The notes below the pieces were generated by a model that saw nothing but the letters and a program-made list of their open reading frames with translations, searched no databases and was not told where the DNA came from. The position numbers were made by a program, and so were the translations under genes. A DNA stretch of 64,000 nt, taken from NCBI RefSeq assembly GCF_907164555.1, contig NZ_CAJQZC010000004.1, positions 62,001 through 126,000 of the forward strand. Direction: 5' to 3'. Position 1 is the first letter of the stretch, and each line of letters opens with the position of its first letter. This document shows, piece after piece, positions 1 to 8,642 of this stretch. Origin of the DNA: Paraburkholderia saeva (lineage in GTDB: Bacteria; Pseudomonadota; Gammaproteobacteria; Burkholderiales; Burkholderiaceae).

Positions 1-164
1 GTTCGGATTACTAGATGGTTTTATTGATTGAGATGCAATAGTCCGATCATAGGCAACGATTTCCCTTTCGATGGATCGGTTAGGAACGTTGTTGACCGGA
101 TAGTTTTTCTAGACACCTGAAAAGGCGAAAGGTAGTGTAAGGTGAAGGCCGTGAATGGCGTCTG

Positions 165-590
165 ATGGAGGAAACGTTGAGCGAGAAAGCCTTGGACAAG
201 CTGTGTGCCGCGATCGCACCGGAGATGGCCGAACCCATCTATGTCTATTGTTCGTTTCCCGATTTCGTTGTGCCCGTGGGGCTGTCGGTACTTTGCACGT
301 TCCGGGAGAGTGAAGGGTTGACTGCGGTGATCGATCTGCAGGATGCCGAGCGCGATGCGATACCGCATACCTTCAAGGCACGCCTCATTACCCTCAAGGT
401 ACATTCGAGTCTCGAGGCGGTGGGGTTCCTAGCAGTCGTATCGACGCACTTAGCGTGGGCACGCATCCCATGCAATGCGATCGCCGGCTATCACCACGAT
501 CACATTCTGGTCCCTGTCGATCGAGCTGATGCGGCGCTTGCCGTTCTCAGCGGGATACGCAATGTAAACGTGTCCTCGCTCTTTGAATAG
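165..590 (+). CDS. ACT domain-containing protein
   Basis: This 141-residue protein resembles the small stand-alone ACT proteins of proteobacteria, which fold as small-ligand (often amino-acid) binding regulatory modules and are cytosolic. The opening METLSEKALDKL-like helix, the central TFRESEGLT strand region and the C-terminal ITLKVHSSLEAVGFLAVVST segment followed by AGYHHDHILVPV are typical of that family, and the length is about normal. The ATG at 165 gives the expected N-terminus, although no strong ribosome binding site precedes it. It has no obvious link with the conjugation genes downstream and may belong to the host side of a junction. Its ligand cannot be told from the sequence. Confidence 0.75.
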   Translation: MEETLSEKALDKLCAAIAPEMAEPIYVYCSFPDFVVPVGLSVLCTFRESEGLTAVIDLQDAERDAIPHTFKARLITLKVHSSLEAVGFLAVVSTHLAWARIPCNAIAGYHHDHILVPVDRADAALAVLSGIRNVNVSSLFE

Positions 591-780
591 GTCCCGGAAT
601 TCGCCCTGATTCGATGAGTTTTATTGAAGGGCGGATAGTTAACGTGCCGGAAACGATGCATCCCTTGCCCCGCATGTGCTCATTCCCTAGATTGTCTCTA
701 TAGGTCATACATAAGAGCAATCCAGTATCGGGGACATCGCTACCCTCTCTATGCGTTATGCCGGGAGGAAGGGAGGGCAT

Positions 781-1323
781 ATGTGCCAATCCAGCCACGA
801 GTGTGTTGAGGCAGCCGAGTACGAGACCGGTACCGAACCTGTTGAGCATTGGATAGCGCGCTGTAGCGCCGCCGAGGCTACTGTTACCCGGCTAGCGGCT
901 CGTTTGCGGGGACGCGATCAGCGGATCTTGTTGCTCGAACGCGCACTTGCTCGTACCGTCGCGCTCCACCAGGCGCTCGAAGACAGCCTGGAGCAACGTC
1001 TGGAACAGTGCATGGGCTCGCTCGACAGTGCGCACACCTCAGAACCACCTCGTGCAACAACGTCTGGCGAATTGAGCCAGGGTGTCACGGTACATCTTCC
1101 TCATTTAACTCGAACGCTTTCGCTGTTGTTTGACGTGATGCGGGAGCACTGGTCACAGTGGGATCCCGAGCGCCCCCCGAAGTCTTCGACTGTGGCTCGC
1201 GCCATTGACGCGAAGTTGGGCCTCAAGGGACAGTCGACCGGCGAAGCATCGCGCAGTGCCCAGACGTTTGCGGCCGCGCTACGACCCGATTCTCTCAACG
1301 ATGCAGATGGCCGCCACCGCTAA
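781..1323 (+). CDS. Hypothetical coiled-coil protein
   Basis: I do not recognise this 180-residue protein. It is soluble, with a charged, leucine-spaced helix around residues 25-80 (repeated LAARLRGRDQRILLLERAL-like pattern) that should form a coiled coil, then a polar linker and a C-terminal helical part. The ATG at 781 is chosen over the earlier in-frame ATG at 751 because a purine-rich GGAAGGGAGG tract lies just before it. It precedes the alpA-like regulator in the same direction, about 120 bases upstream, so it may belong to the leading control module of the mobile element. No enzymatic motif is visible. Confidence 0.5.
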   Translation: MCQSSHECVEAAEYETGTEPVEHWIARCSAAEATVTRLAARLRGRDQRILLLERALARTVALHQALEDSLEQRLEQCMGSLDSAHTSEPPRATTSGELSQGVTVHLPHLTRTLSLLFDVMREHWSQWDPERPPKSSTVARAIDAKLGLKGQSTGEASRSAQTFAAALRPDSLNDADGRHR

Positions 1324-1439
1324 CCGATGTTTCCGACGGACTGTTCCGACGACATGACGGAATTGCCCGGCAGACCTTCCTGTTGCTTGAATCGGATCTG
1401 TGCCGGTCGGATCCATGCAAAGCCAGGAGGGCGAAGGTC

Positions 1440-1676
1440 ATGTCGAATTCAATCAAAATCGCGGGTGCAATCCTGCGCCGCAAACAGGTCGAACAGGTCG
1501 TTGGGTTATCGCGTTCGACGATCTACCAGCGCATCAAGGACGGGACGTTTCCCAAGGCGATTTCGTTGGGCGGACGTATGGTCGGCTGGCGTGCGTCTGA
1601 TATCGAATTGTTCCTGGTCGATCCGGCCGGATATCGGGCACCGCCCGAGCCCGACGGGGAGCGCGGCGATGATTGA
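1440..1676 (+). CDS. alpA: AlpA-family excisionase-like transcriptional regulator
   Basis: This 78-residue protein has the AlpA / MerR-like winged-helix signature: RRKQVEQVVGLSRSTIY provides the helix-turn-helix, IKDGTFPKAISLGGRMVGW the wing, and RASDIELFL closes the domain. Such proteins bind DNA and activate or repress genes of prophages and integrative elements. The start at 1440 follows a good AGGAGGG site; a longer frame from 1383 has no such site and adds nonconserved residues. Its stop overlaps the start of the next gene by eight bases, so the two are translationally coupled. It probably controls excision or transfer functions, but the target is not visible. Confidence 0.8.
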   Translation: MSNSIKIAGAILRRKQVEQVVGLSRSTIYQRIKDGTFPKAISLGGRMVGWRASDIELFLVDPAGYRAPPEPDGERGDD

Positions 1677-1953
1677 TGCTTCCCGTACCTCGTTGGAGTC
1701 CCGTTTGGATAATTGGGCAAATGCGCCGCGTGGCGCATACGATCCGGTTGATGCGGCGGAAATCGAGGCGGCGTGGATGCGCCTCGATCCACGCCATAAG
1801 GACCTGCTGCGCATGGTGTATCTGTGGCACGCCGGTCGTGAGGTAGTCTGTCGTCGCCTCAAGATTCCGCGCCATCCTCGTAGTCGTTATGAGCTGGAAT
1901 TGGCTTCAGCCAGGCAGGCGCTCGGCCGTGTGCTAGAGAGACCGCAGAAGTAA
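1669..1953 (+). CDS. Small sigma-70 region 4-like helix-turn-helix protein
   Basis: This 94-residue protein begins inside the end of the AlpA gene (overlap ATGATTGA). Residues about 30-90 (EAAWMRLDPRHKDLLRMVY, then VCRRLKIPRHPRSRYELEL) look like the region 4 helix-turn-helix seen in small sigma-like and phage antitermination Q-like proteins. It is likely a DNA- or RNA-polymerase-binding regulator acting with AlpA. The earlier part of the open frame from 1327 overlaps AlpA out of phase and is not expected to be translated. The family call is by resemblance only. Confidence 0.6.
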   Translation: MIDASRTSLESRLDNWANAPRGAYDPVDAAEIEAAWMRLDPRHKDLLRMVYLWHAGREVVCRRLKIPRHPRSRYELELASARQALGRVLERPQK

Positions 1954-2165
1954 AATTTTTTTCGGATGCCGCCGGGTAACCTTGGAATCCGGTGGACGGT
2001 GGAGCGGAAATTCCGATCATTTTGACGCTTGCACGACCGAAAAATCGCGCCTAAAGTGCAGTCAACAACTTGTTCCGGTCCATGCGCAAACGCAAGACCG
2101 AGTACGCGTTAGCGGCCCCGATGTACTGACGTATGTGCGTTGGCGTGGTGGTCGCAATGTGAGCC

Positions 2166-2202
2166 AAGCCTGCAAACCGAACGGTTGCAGGCTTTTCGTT
2201 TT
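2166..2202 (+). terminator. Rho-independent terminator-like hairpin 1
   Basis: AAGCCTGCAAACCG pairs with CGGTTGCAGGCTT across a two-base loop and is followed by TTCGTTTT. This is a strong intrinsic terminator shape on the + strand. It would end transcripts from the regulator genes or act as an attenuator of the transfer operon. Confidence 0.75.
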
Positions 2203-2221
2203 CTGGCGCTGATCCCCCTTG

Positions 2222-2261
2222 AACCCGCGGCGTGCCTCCCCGGCCCCGCGGGTTTCTTTTT
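2222..2261 (+). terminator. Rho-independent terminator-like hairpin 2
   Basis: AACCCGCGG (2222-2230) pairs with CCGCGGGTT (2246-2254), followed by TCTTTTT. It stands only about 20 bases after the first hairpin and about 60 bases before trbM, so the pair is either a double terminator or part of a leader control device. Confidence 0.75.
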
Positions 2262-2319
2262 CCGCACATCCGTTTCGGTACCTCGGGGCTTGATGGACTG
2301 AATCGATGGAAGGCGGATC

Positions 2320-2895
2320 ATGAAGATGGATCGGATGATTTTCGGGACGCTCGGTTTGCGCAGGATGCGTTGCATCGTGCGGTACTGGTCGATTGCCGTC
2401 GCACTGTTCGTCGGCACATCGATCTTTGCACCGGGCCTGGCGCATGCGGACGACTGGGGTTGTCAGGTGATTCTCTGTCTGGCCAACCCCGGCGGCCCCG
2501 AACAGTACAGCGAGTGCGTGCCTCCGATCGAGAAGCTGTGGGCCGCGTTGCGTCACGGTGATCCGTTCCCGACCTGCGATTTCGGCGCAGGCAGCTCGCA
2601 GGGCACATTTGTAGCCAATACCTTCGCGAGCGGAAGCTATTGCCGGGAGGACCTTCTGTATTGGGGCGGCCCCGAGCAGAGCGAATTGCTCTGTCGTGCC
2701 ACCGGAGTCATCAACGTCGATATCGACAACCAGTTCTATACCCGCGTCTGGTGGGACGTCAGTGGCCAGGGGCGAATGATTACCGAATTCTATGGTGCGG
2801 GCAGCACGCAGGTGCCGTATGACCCGTCACAGTCCGCCGCGCTGTTCCTGCAGCAGACCGGACAGCAAGACAACTTCGGTGGCGGAGGTCGGTGA
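2320..2895 (+). CDS. trbM: TrbM/KikA/MpfK-like conjugal transfer protein
   Basis: This 191-residue exported protein starts with a long basic N-terminus and a signal sequence ending near PGLAHA (about residue 43). The mature part opens with DDWGCQVILCLANPGG, contains SECVPPIEKLW and DPFPTC, and has several cysteines, all typical of the TrbM/KikA family of periplasmic conjugation proteins. The ATG follows GGAAGGCGGATC. Its stop overlaps the start of the virB1 gene (TGATG), so it is the first gene of the mating-pair operon. The tail is glycine-rich. Family members assist pilus or mating-channel function; the exact role is not known. Confidence 0.8.
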   Translation: MKMDRMIFGTLGLRRMRCIVRYWSIAVALFVGTSIFAPGLAHADDWGCQVILCLANPGGPEQYSECVPPIEKLWAALRHGDPFPTCDFGAGSSQGTFVANTFASGSYCREDLLYWGGPEQSELLCRATGVINVDIDNQFYTRVWWDVSGQGRMITEFYGAGSTQVPYDPSQSAALFLQQTGQQDNFGGGGR

Positions 2896-3545
2896 TGCTG
2901 CTTGACTACATCGCGCTCGCGCAGCAATGCGCTCCCCAGGTCTCGCCCTCGACGATGGCAGCGATCGTGCGGACTGAGTCAGGCTTTAACCCATATGCGA
3001 TTGGTGTGGTGCACGGCCGGTTGGTGCGTCAGCCAGCGAACGAAGCCGAGGCCGTGGCGACGGTACGTGCACTGGACGCCGGTGGCTGGAATTTCAGCGT
3101 CGGGCTCGCACAGGTGAACCGCGCAAACTGGCCCGCCTATGGATTGAATGAGCAGAGCGCATTCGACCCGTGCCGCAATCTGGCCGCGGGCGCAGCGATC
3201 CTGCAGGGTTGTTTCGAGCTGGCGCGGCAGGCGCGAGCGCGTGCTTCGAACGATTCGCAGTCTGCCCTTCGCGCGAGCCTGTCCTGCTATGCCAGCGGTG
3301 ACTTTTCGACGGGGTATCGGACCGGGTACGTGCAGCGCGTAGTCAGCAACGCCAGTGTCCTGGCGCCTTCATCGGAACCCGTTGTCGTTCCGCCCATTGC
3401 CCCGATTCCCGTTGTGCCGGTGGGTTCAGACGTTTCGGACCAGCCGTGGCGATCCCGACCAGAAAGGCAGCCGGTATCGAAGCCGGCAGAACCCTCAACC
3501 GAAAATTCCATGGGCAACCCGAACGATAGCGCCGTGGTGTTCTAG
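2895..3545 (+). CDS. virB1: VirB1-like lytic transglycosylase
   Basis: This 216-residue protein is the peptidoglycan-cleaving enzyme that opens the wall for assembly of the type IV channel. The catalytic glutamate is E28 in IVRTESGFNPYAIG, and the SLT-fold motifs GLAQVNRANW and FDPCRNLAAGA follow in order. After about residue 150 comes a proline-rich low-complexity tail, as in other VirB1 proteins. ATG 2895 overlaps the trbM stop; a GTG three bases earlier is also possible. No clear signal peptide is seen at this start, so export may follow an unusual route or the channel itself. It precedes virB2 by 50 bases. Confidence 0.85.
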   Translation: MLLDYIALAQQCAPQVSPSTMAAIVRTESGFNPYAIGVVHGRLVRQPANEAEAVATVRALDAGGWNFSVGLAQVNRANWPAYGLNEQSAFDPCRNLAAGAAILQGCFELARQARARASNDSQSALRASLSCYASGDFSTGYRTGYVQRVVSNASVLAPSSEPVVVPPIAPIPVVPVGSDVSDQPWRSRPERQPVSKPAEPSTENSMGNPNDSAVVF

Positions 3546-3595
3546 CCCGACGATCAGACGATAGCAGATAGATCCAGAGCGGAAAGGAGTTTTTC

Positions 3596-3937
3596 ATGAA
3601 ATCAGGAGTGCTAAATAGATGGAAGCGTGCCTCAACCGCTTCGAATAGCGTGCGACCGTCACAGCGGGCCGCCCGGTGGGTAACTGCCGGGGCAGCAGCG
3701 TTGCTGGTCACGTCACCCGCCTGGGCGCAACTCTCCCAGGTCAATACGTTGCTGACCACGATCCAGACGACGCTGCTCGGTGTCGGCGGCGTGATCTGCT
3801 CGATTTCCATTATCTGGGCAGGCTTCCGGATGATGTTCCAGCACGCCCGGTTTGGCGACATCGCGAACGTATTCATCGGTGGGCTGTTCGTCGGCTGCGC
3901 GACCGTGATCGCTGGCATGCTGATCCCGACGAGCTGA
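3596..3937 (+). CDS. virB2: VirB2-like pilin (TrbC/VirB2 family)
   Basis: This 113-residue prepilin has a long basic leader and a signal sequence with cleavage expected after SPAWA (residue 44). The mature product of about 69 residues has two hydrophobic helices (around TTLLGVGGVICSISIIWAG and VFIGGLFVGCATVIAGML) joined by a short polar loop, FQHARFGD, the standard VirB2 hairpin. It would be the major subunit of the conjugative pilus, inserted in the inner membrane before polymerisation. AAAGGAG precedes the ATG. It lies between virB1 and virB3 in the usual order. Confidence 0.88.
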   Translation: MKSGVLNRWKRASTASNSVRPSQRAARWVTAGAAALLVTSPAWAQLSQVNTLLTTIQTTLLGVGGVICSISIIWAGFRMMFQHARFGDIANVFIGGLFVGCATVIAGMLIPTS

Positions 3938-3954
3938 TCCAGGAGCGCCGAACC

Positions 3955-4275
3955 ATGAATTCGCTCAAGGATCCCGTCTTCAAGGGCTGCACGCGTCCCG
4001 CGATGCTCTGGGGCGTGCCGCTCGTGCTGTTCCTGATGGTCGGCGGCGGCATGCTGATCCCGGCCATCTGGGCGCTGCTCGCGAGTCCGCCACTGGGTGT
4101 CGCGATCCTCTTTCTGATGATCCCCGTATTCGTCGCGATGCGCGTGATCACGCGCCATGACGACCAGCGGCTCGCGCAGTACGTTCTGCGCCTGCGCATG
4201 GTGCTGCGCCAGGGCAATCGCCGCTTCTGGGGCGTGCACGCCTATGTGCCCGTCCGCCTGAAGAGGAGGGCGTGA
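3955..4275 (+). CDS. virB3: VirB3-like inner-membrane protein
   Basis: This 106-residue protein carries the VirB3 signature: N-terminal DPVFKGCTRPAMLWGVP, then a hydrophobic stretch and a C-terminal basic tail (FWGVHAYVPVRLKRR). VirB3 sits in the inner membrane next to VirB4 and supports pilus assembly. The true start is the ATG at 3955, preceded by CAGGAGCG; the longer open frame upstream overlaps virB2 out of phase. One base separates its stop from the virB4 start, so the two are coupled. Confidence 0.88.
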   Translation: MNSLKDPVFKGCTRPAMLWGVPLVLFLMVGGGMLIPAIWALLASPPLGVAILFLMIPVFVAMRVITRHDDQRLAQYVLRLRMVLRQGNRRFWGVHAYVPVRLKRRA

Positions 4276-4276
4276 C

Positions 4277-6745
4277 ATGCCAGTCGAGCCGCAACTGCTC
4301 AGCGTCGCGAACCGGGAAGTGCCGCTTGCCGGCTATATCCCGTACTCGACGCACGTGACCGACCACGTCATCAAGACGCGCGAGGGCGATTACCTGCAGG
4401 TCTGGAGGATCGCAGGTATCGCATTCGAAGCGGCCGATCCGGCCCACATCCTTGCCCGACACGAAGGGTTCAACCATTTTGTGCGAGGGCTTGCGGGCGG
4501 GCATGTGGCGCTGTGGTCGCATCGACTGCGCCGGCGCGTGTCCGATCACTTTTCGACGCCGTATCGCAATCGGTTCTGTGAGGAGCTGGCGACGCGCTAT
4601 TACGCGAGCTTCGCGGGCTACCGGATGATGGCCAACGAGCTGTATCTGACGCTCGTCTACCGGCCGAACCGTACCCGCCTCGGTCGCGTGTTCAGCCGCG
4701 CTGCGCGCCGTACACGGGACGACATCCGGCGCGATCAGTTCGATGCACTGAAGGTGATGGCCGAGCTTGCCGCCCAGGTCGAATCGAGCCTCAAGCCCTA
4801 CGACCCGGTCGCGCTCGGTGTCTATACCCACCAAAATCCTCATACACGACGCCCGCGCCGTTTTTCGTCGGCACTGGAACTATTCGGCTATCTGGTCAAT
4901 GCGGTCTCGGAGCATGAGCCGGTACCGGCCGGTCCGATCCGTGAGGCGCTGCCCACGTCGCGCCTCTTTGTCGGGGCCGAGAAGGTCGAGATCCGGATGC
5001 CGGCCGCGACCCGCTTTGCCACGATGCTCGATCTGAAGGATTACCCGGAAGACACCGAGCCGGGGATGCTCAACGGTCTGCTGTACGGCGACTTCGAGTA
5101 TATCGAGACGCAGAGCTTCACGATCCTCGACAAGCCCAGTGCGAAGGAAGCGCTGGAGCGGCAGCGCAACCAGCTCATCGCGGGCGAGGACGTGGCGGTG
5201 TCCCAGGTCGAGGCGATGGATCGGGCGCTCGATGACCTGATCAATGGCGATTTCGTGCTCGGTGAGTATCACTATTCGCTAGCGGTGCTCGGCGACACGC
5301 TGGACGAAGTGTCCAGAAGTGTCGCAAAAGCCCGCACGCAACTGGCCGATGCCGGGTTCCAGACGGCGTTGGTCGATCTGGTTGCTGATGCGGCATGGTT
5401 TGCGCAGCTACCGGCCAACTGGCGCTACCGGCCACGCGAAGCGAAGCTCACGTCGCGCAATTTCTCCGGTCTGTCGAGCCTGCACAACTTCGCGACCGGC
5501 AAGCGCGACGGTAATCCGTGGGGCGAGGCGATCACGATCGTCAAGACGCCCAGCGGCCAGCCGCTCTATCTGAACTTTCACGTCACGCCCGACAAGCAGG
5601 ACTCGCTCGACGAGAAGGCGCTCGCCAATACCCAGATCATCGGTCGGGCCGGTGCGGGCAAGACGGTGCTTGAACTGTTCCTGCTGGCGATGGCGACGAA
5701 GTACGGCATCACGGCTGTGTTGTACGACAAGGACCGAGGCACCGAGATTGCGATCCGGGCAATGGGCGGCACCTATACGGTGTTCCGTCGCGGCGAGCCG
5801 ACCGGGTTGAACCCGTTCCAGATGGAACCAGGGGAGCCCGTGATCGACTTCTGGGAGCGACTGGTCCGCAAGCTCGTCGATATCGGTGCAGCGCTGTCGG
5901 CGAAGGATGAGTTCGATATTTCTCGGGCCGTGCGGGAAGTCGCGCGCATGGACAAGTCCCTGCGGCGGCTCTCGATGGTGCGGCAGCTCCTGCCGAACGT
6001 GGGCGAGAACAGCCTGCATGCACGGCTTGCCAAATGGTGCGTGGGCGGGCGGCTCGGCTGGGTGCTCGACAATCCGAGCGATCGCATCGACCTGGCGCAT
6101 GCGGACCTGTTCGGCTTTGACGATACAGAGCTGCTTGACGACGCAGAGGTTTCGACGCCCGTCACGATGTACCTGCTGCACCGGACCGAGAACCTGATCG
6201 ACGGCCGGCGTTTCATTTACGTAATGACGGAATTCTGGAAGCGGCTCGGCGATCCAGTCTTCACTGACTTTGCGCTGAACAAGCAGAAGACAATCCGCAA
6301 GCAGAATGGGCTCGGGATTTTCGATACGCAGTCGCCGGCCGATGTGCTGCACAGCAAGATCGCGAGTGCACTGGTCGAGCAGAGCGCAACACTTTTCTTT
6401 CTGCCCAACCCGCGTGCCGATTATGACGACTACGTGCACGGTTTCAAACTGACCGAGGCCGAATTCAATATCGTGCGCAATCTCGGCGAGAACAGCCGCA
6501 TGTTCCTCGTCAAGCAGGGGCATCGTTCGGCCATCGGCCGGCTTGATCTCGCGGGCCTCGGCGACGTGCTCGATGTGCTGTCGGGCACGACCGACAACGT
6601 GGAACTGCTCGACACGATTCGCGCTCAGGTCGGAGATGCTCCGGAAGACTGGTTGCCCGTGTTCCACGAGCAGCTTGCGAAACGCCGCGCGGCGCAGGCT
6701 GGTGAGCGCCACCCGCAACTGCTGGGGCCGGGAGGTGCGCAATGA
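4277..6745 (+). CDS. virB4: VirB4 (CagE/TrbE/VirB family) secretion ATPase
   Basis: At 822 residues this is a full-length VirB4, the hexameric cytoplasmic ATPase that powers pilus biogenesis and transfer. The N-terminal half is the CagE/VirB domain. Walker A is GRAGAGKT near residue 458. The region corresponding to Walker B reads IYVMTEFWK, with threonine 651 where family members normally have aspartate before the glutamate (usual DEFW). The downstream FDTQSPADVL and KQGHRSA motifs are normal. The stop overlaps the virB6 start (ATGA). The gene is intact and in operon context, so the Walker B change is a natural variant, a sequencing error or a functional oddity. Confidence 0.92.
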   Translation: MPVEPQLLSVANREVPLAGYIPYSTHVTDHVIKTREGDYLQVWRIAGIAFEAADPAHILARHEGFNHFVRGLAGGHVALWSHRLRRRVSDHFSTPYRNRFCEELATRYYASFAGYRMMANELYLTLVYRPNRTRLGRVFSRAARRTRDDIRRDQFDALKVMAELAAQVESSLKPYDPVALGVYTHQNPHTRRPRRFSSALELFGYLVNAVSEHEPVPAGPIREALPTSRLFVGAEKVEIRMPAATRFATMLDLKDYPEDTEPGMLNGLLYGDFEYIETQSFTILDKPSAKEALERQRNQLIAGEDVAVSQVEAMDRALDDLINGDFVLGEYHYSLAVLGDTLDEVSRSVAKARTQLADAGFQTALVDLVADAAWFAQLPANWRYRPREAKLTSRNFSGLSSLHNFATGKRDGNPWGEAITIVKTPSGQPLYLNFHVTPDKQDSLDEKALANTQIIGRAGAGKTVLELFLLAMATKYGITAVLYDKDRGTEIAIRAMGGTYTVFRRGEPTGLNPFQMEPGEPVIDFWERLVRKLVDIGAALSAKDEFDISRAVREVARMDKSLRRLSMVRQLLPNVGENSLHARLAKWCVGGRLGWVLDNPSDRIDLAHADLFGFDDTELLDDAEVSTPVTMYLLHRTENLIDGRRFIYVMTEFWKRLGDPVFTDFALNKQKTIRKQNGLGIFDTQSPADVLHSKIASALVEQSATLFFLPNPRADYDDYVHGFKLTEAEFNIVRNLGENSRMFLVKQGHRSAIGRLDLAGLGDVLDVLSGTTDNVELLDTIRAQVGDAPEDWLPVFHEQLAKRRAAQAGERHPQLLGPGGAQ

Positions 6746-7911
6746 GCGGCCTATTTACCGCCGTCGGCGGCACCCTCGAAAACGGCATGTCGACCTACGT
6801 CACGAGCGTGTCGTCGGCGCTCTCCGGCGCGCTTGTGCCCGTCGTCACCACGGCCCTCACGATCTGGGTCCTTGCCTACGGTCTTGCGGTGGTGCGCGGC
6901 GAGGCCCACGAGGCAGTACCGGCTTTTGCCTGGCGAGGACTAAAAGTCGCGATCACGCTCGCATTCGCGCTCAGCGCCGGCCTCTACCAGCAGCAGGTCG
7001 TTAGCGCGGTCAACGGGGCCACGTCGGGGCTCGCCCAAACGATCCAGAGCGCGGCGAACACGACGGGCGGCGGCAATCAGGGGTGCGGCTCGGTCAACGG
7101 CGGCAGCGTGACGGGGCAGGGAGCAGCGACCAGCATCTACCAGACGCTCGACTGCTACGACCAGCAGATTGATCTCGTGATGGATGCTTATTTCGACAAG
7201 GCGACGCATGAAGGATTCAGCACGAGCGGCTTGGCCGCAGCCATTGGCGATTTCCTGTGCGGCCTGGTGGCAGCGCTCGGCGGCTCGATCTTCCTGATCG
7301 TTCTCGCGTTCGAAGTGGTGATGGCGCGCGTGCTGCTCGATCTCGTGCTCGGCCTCGGCCCGATCTTCATCGCCTGCGCCGCATTTGCACCGACCGCCCG
7401 CTTTTTCGAGGCGTGGACCGCGAAGGTCGCCAATTACGCCTTGCTGCAGATACTCGTTGCCGCTTTCCTCGGCATGGCGCTCACGGCGTTCTCGGCTGAT
7501 CTCACCGTGCTTCATGCGACGGGCAGCGCGCCCGGCGCCGATGCATCGGCGCTCGTGCAAACCATTTCCGCATCCCTTGATGACGCCGCGGCAGCCGCTG
7601 CTGCGATTGGCCTGTTCGCGACCGGCGTGTTCCTTGCGATGGTCGGCTGGCAGTTGCCGTCCGTGGCAGCAGGCCTGTCCGGCGGCGCAACCCTGTCCGG
7701 TTTCGGTGCATTCGTGGCGGGCATGGCCTCGCGGCATCTGGTGACCGCGATTGGCCGGGCGATCAGCGGCAACGGGAAGGGACCACGTCCGGGTGGCGAG
7801 ATTCGGGACCGCACAGGTTCAGGTGGCGGATCAGGTGGTGGATCGGGCAGCGGTGCGATGCCGGCTTATCAGCGCGCCGCGCGCGCGAACCTGGGCCGGC
7901 AGGGCGAATGA
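6742..7911 (+). CDS. virB6: VirB6/TrbL-like polytopic channel protein
   Basis: This 389-residue protein has several hydrophobic segments (about residues 25-50, 62-80, 170-225 and 285-325) with a large periplasmic loop rich in G, N and S around residues 90-140, including two cysteines. That is the plan of VirB6/TrbL, the inner-membrane platform of the mating channel. The C-terminus is a glycine/serine-rich cytoplasmic tail. Its ATG overlaps the virB4 stop. It comes before the virB5 gene, the reverse of the Agrobacterium order. Confidence 0.85.
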   Translation: MSGLFTAVGGTLENGMSTYVTSVSSALSGALVPVVTTALTIWVLAYGLAVVRGEAHEAVPAFAWRGLKVAITLAFALSAGLYQQQVVSAVNGATSGLAQTIQSAANTTGGGNQGCGSVNGGSVTGQGAATSIYQTLDCYDQQIDLVMDAYFDKATHEGFSTSGLAAAIGDFLCGLVAALGGSIFLIVLAFEVVMARVLLDLVLGLGPIFIACAAFAPTARFFEAWTAKVANYALLQILVAAFLGMALTAFSADLTVLHATGSAPGADASALVQTISASLDDAAAAAAAIGLFATGVFLAMVGWQLPSVAAGLSGGATLSGFGAFVAGMASRHLVTAIGRAISGNGKGPRPGGEIRDRTGSGGGSGGGSGSGAMPAYQRAARANLGRQGE

Positions 7912-7921
7912 GGGCGAGGTG

Positions 7922-8632
7922 ATGACCATGAATGGACGATGCAGATGGGTAGGTGCCGCATTGGTATCGGCGGTATCGGCAGCATGGTGCGCTGGCGCTC
8001 ATGCACAGGGTATCCCGGTCTTTGATGCCCAGAGCGTTGTGCAGGCCATTGCTACGGTGGCTCAGCTTGAGCAGGAAGTGCAGCAGGAAATCCAGATCTA
8101 TCAGTCGACGGTCGGCACGCGCGGATTCGGTGCGCTCCTGAGCAACCCGGTCGTGTCGAACTCCTTGCCGTCGAACTGGCAGGGCGTCTATACGGCGATC
8201 CAGAACGGCGGCTACTCGGGCCTGACGGGCAGCGCCCAGGCTCTGCGCTCGGCCAGCCAGATCTACAACTGCGAAGACCAGACCGGGATCGACCAGCAGG
8301 TGTGTCAGCGAGCGCTCAACAAGCCCTTCCAGGACAAGGCGTTTGGCCTGCAGGCGTACCAGACCGAGTTGCAGGAGCTGAACCAGATCCAGAGTCTGGC
8401 GCAACAGATCGATGCGACCCAGGACCCGAAGGGCGTTGCCGAGCTGCAGGCGCGCATCCAGGCGGAGACCACGACGGTCGGTAACGAGATGACCAAGCTG
8501 CAGCTCTTCCGGATGCTGGCCGAGACGGAAGACAGGCTTGTCGCCGAACAGCAGAGCGAACTGGTGCTGAGCCGGGCGGGCAAGACCAACCGTCTGCAGG
8601 ACCAGATGGTCCCGGCGTCGTTTGGAAACTGA
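7922..8632 (+). CDS. virB5: VirB5-like minor pilin
   Basis: This 236-residue secreted protein has a signal peptide with cleavage after AGAHA (residue 28). The mature part begins QGIPVFDAQSVVQAIATVAQ and is rich in glutamine and in long helices, as expected for VirB5, which sits at the pilus tip and mediates host-cell contact. A cysteine pair occurs around YNCEDQTGIDQQVCQ. The start ATG at 7922 follows GGCGAGGTG; a second ATG lies two codons on. The longer open frame back to 7751 overlaps virB6 and is not used. The lipoprotein gene follows after 10 bases. Confidence 0.85.
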   Translation: MTMNGRCRWVGAALVSAVSAAWCAGAHAQGIPVFDAQSVVQAIATVAQLEQEVQQEIQIYQSTVGTRGFGALLSNPVVSNSLPSNWQGVYTAIQNGGYSGLTGSAQALRSASQIYNCEDQTGIDQQVCQRALNKPFQDKAFGLQAYQTELQELNQIQSLAQQIDATQDPKGVAELQARIQAETTTVGNEMTKLQLFRMLAETEDRLVAEQQSELVLSRAGKTNRLQDQMVPASFGN

Positions 8633-8642
8633 GGAGGACACC

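Larger units (their letters stand above)
1954..2319. other. Intergenic leader before the transfer operon
   Basis: About 366 bases without a convincing gene. An A/T tract (aaaatttttttc) follows the preceding stop. The region then holds two hairpins with T-rich tails, described separately. No tRNA fold or clear promoter could be fixed by eye. It separates the regulator module from the mating-pair operon and is the natural place for control of that operon. Confidence 0.6.

Noticed and set aside
3343..4278. 311-codon minus-strand frame across virB1-virB3
   Set aside because: The plus-strand genes have clear VirB families; the minus frame is their antisense shadow.
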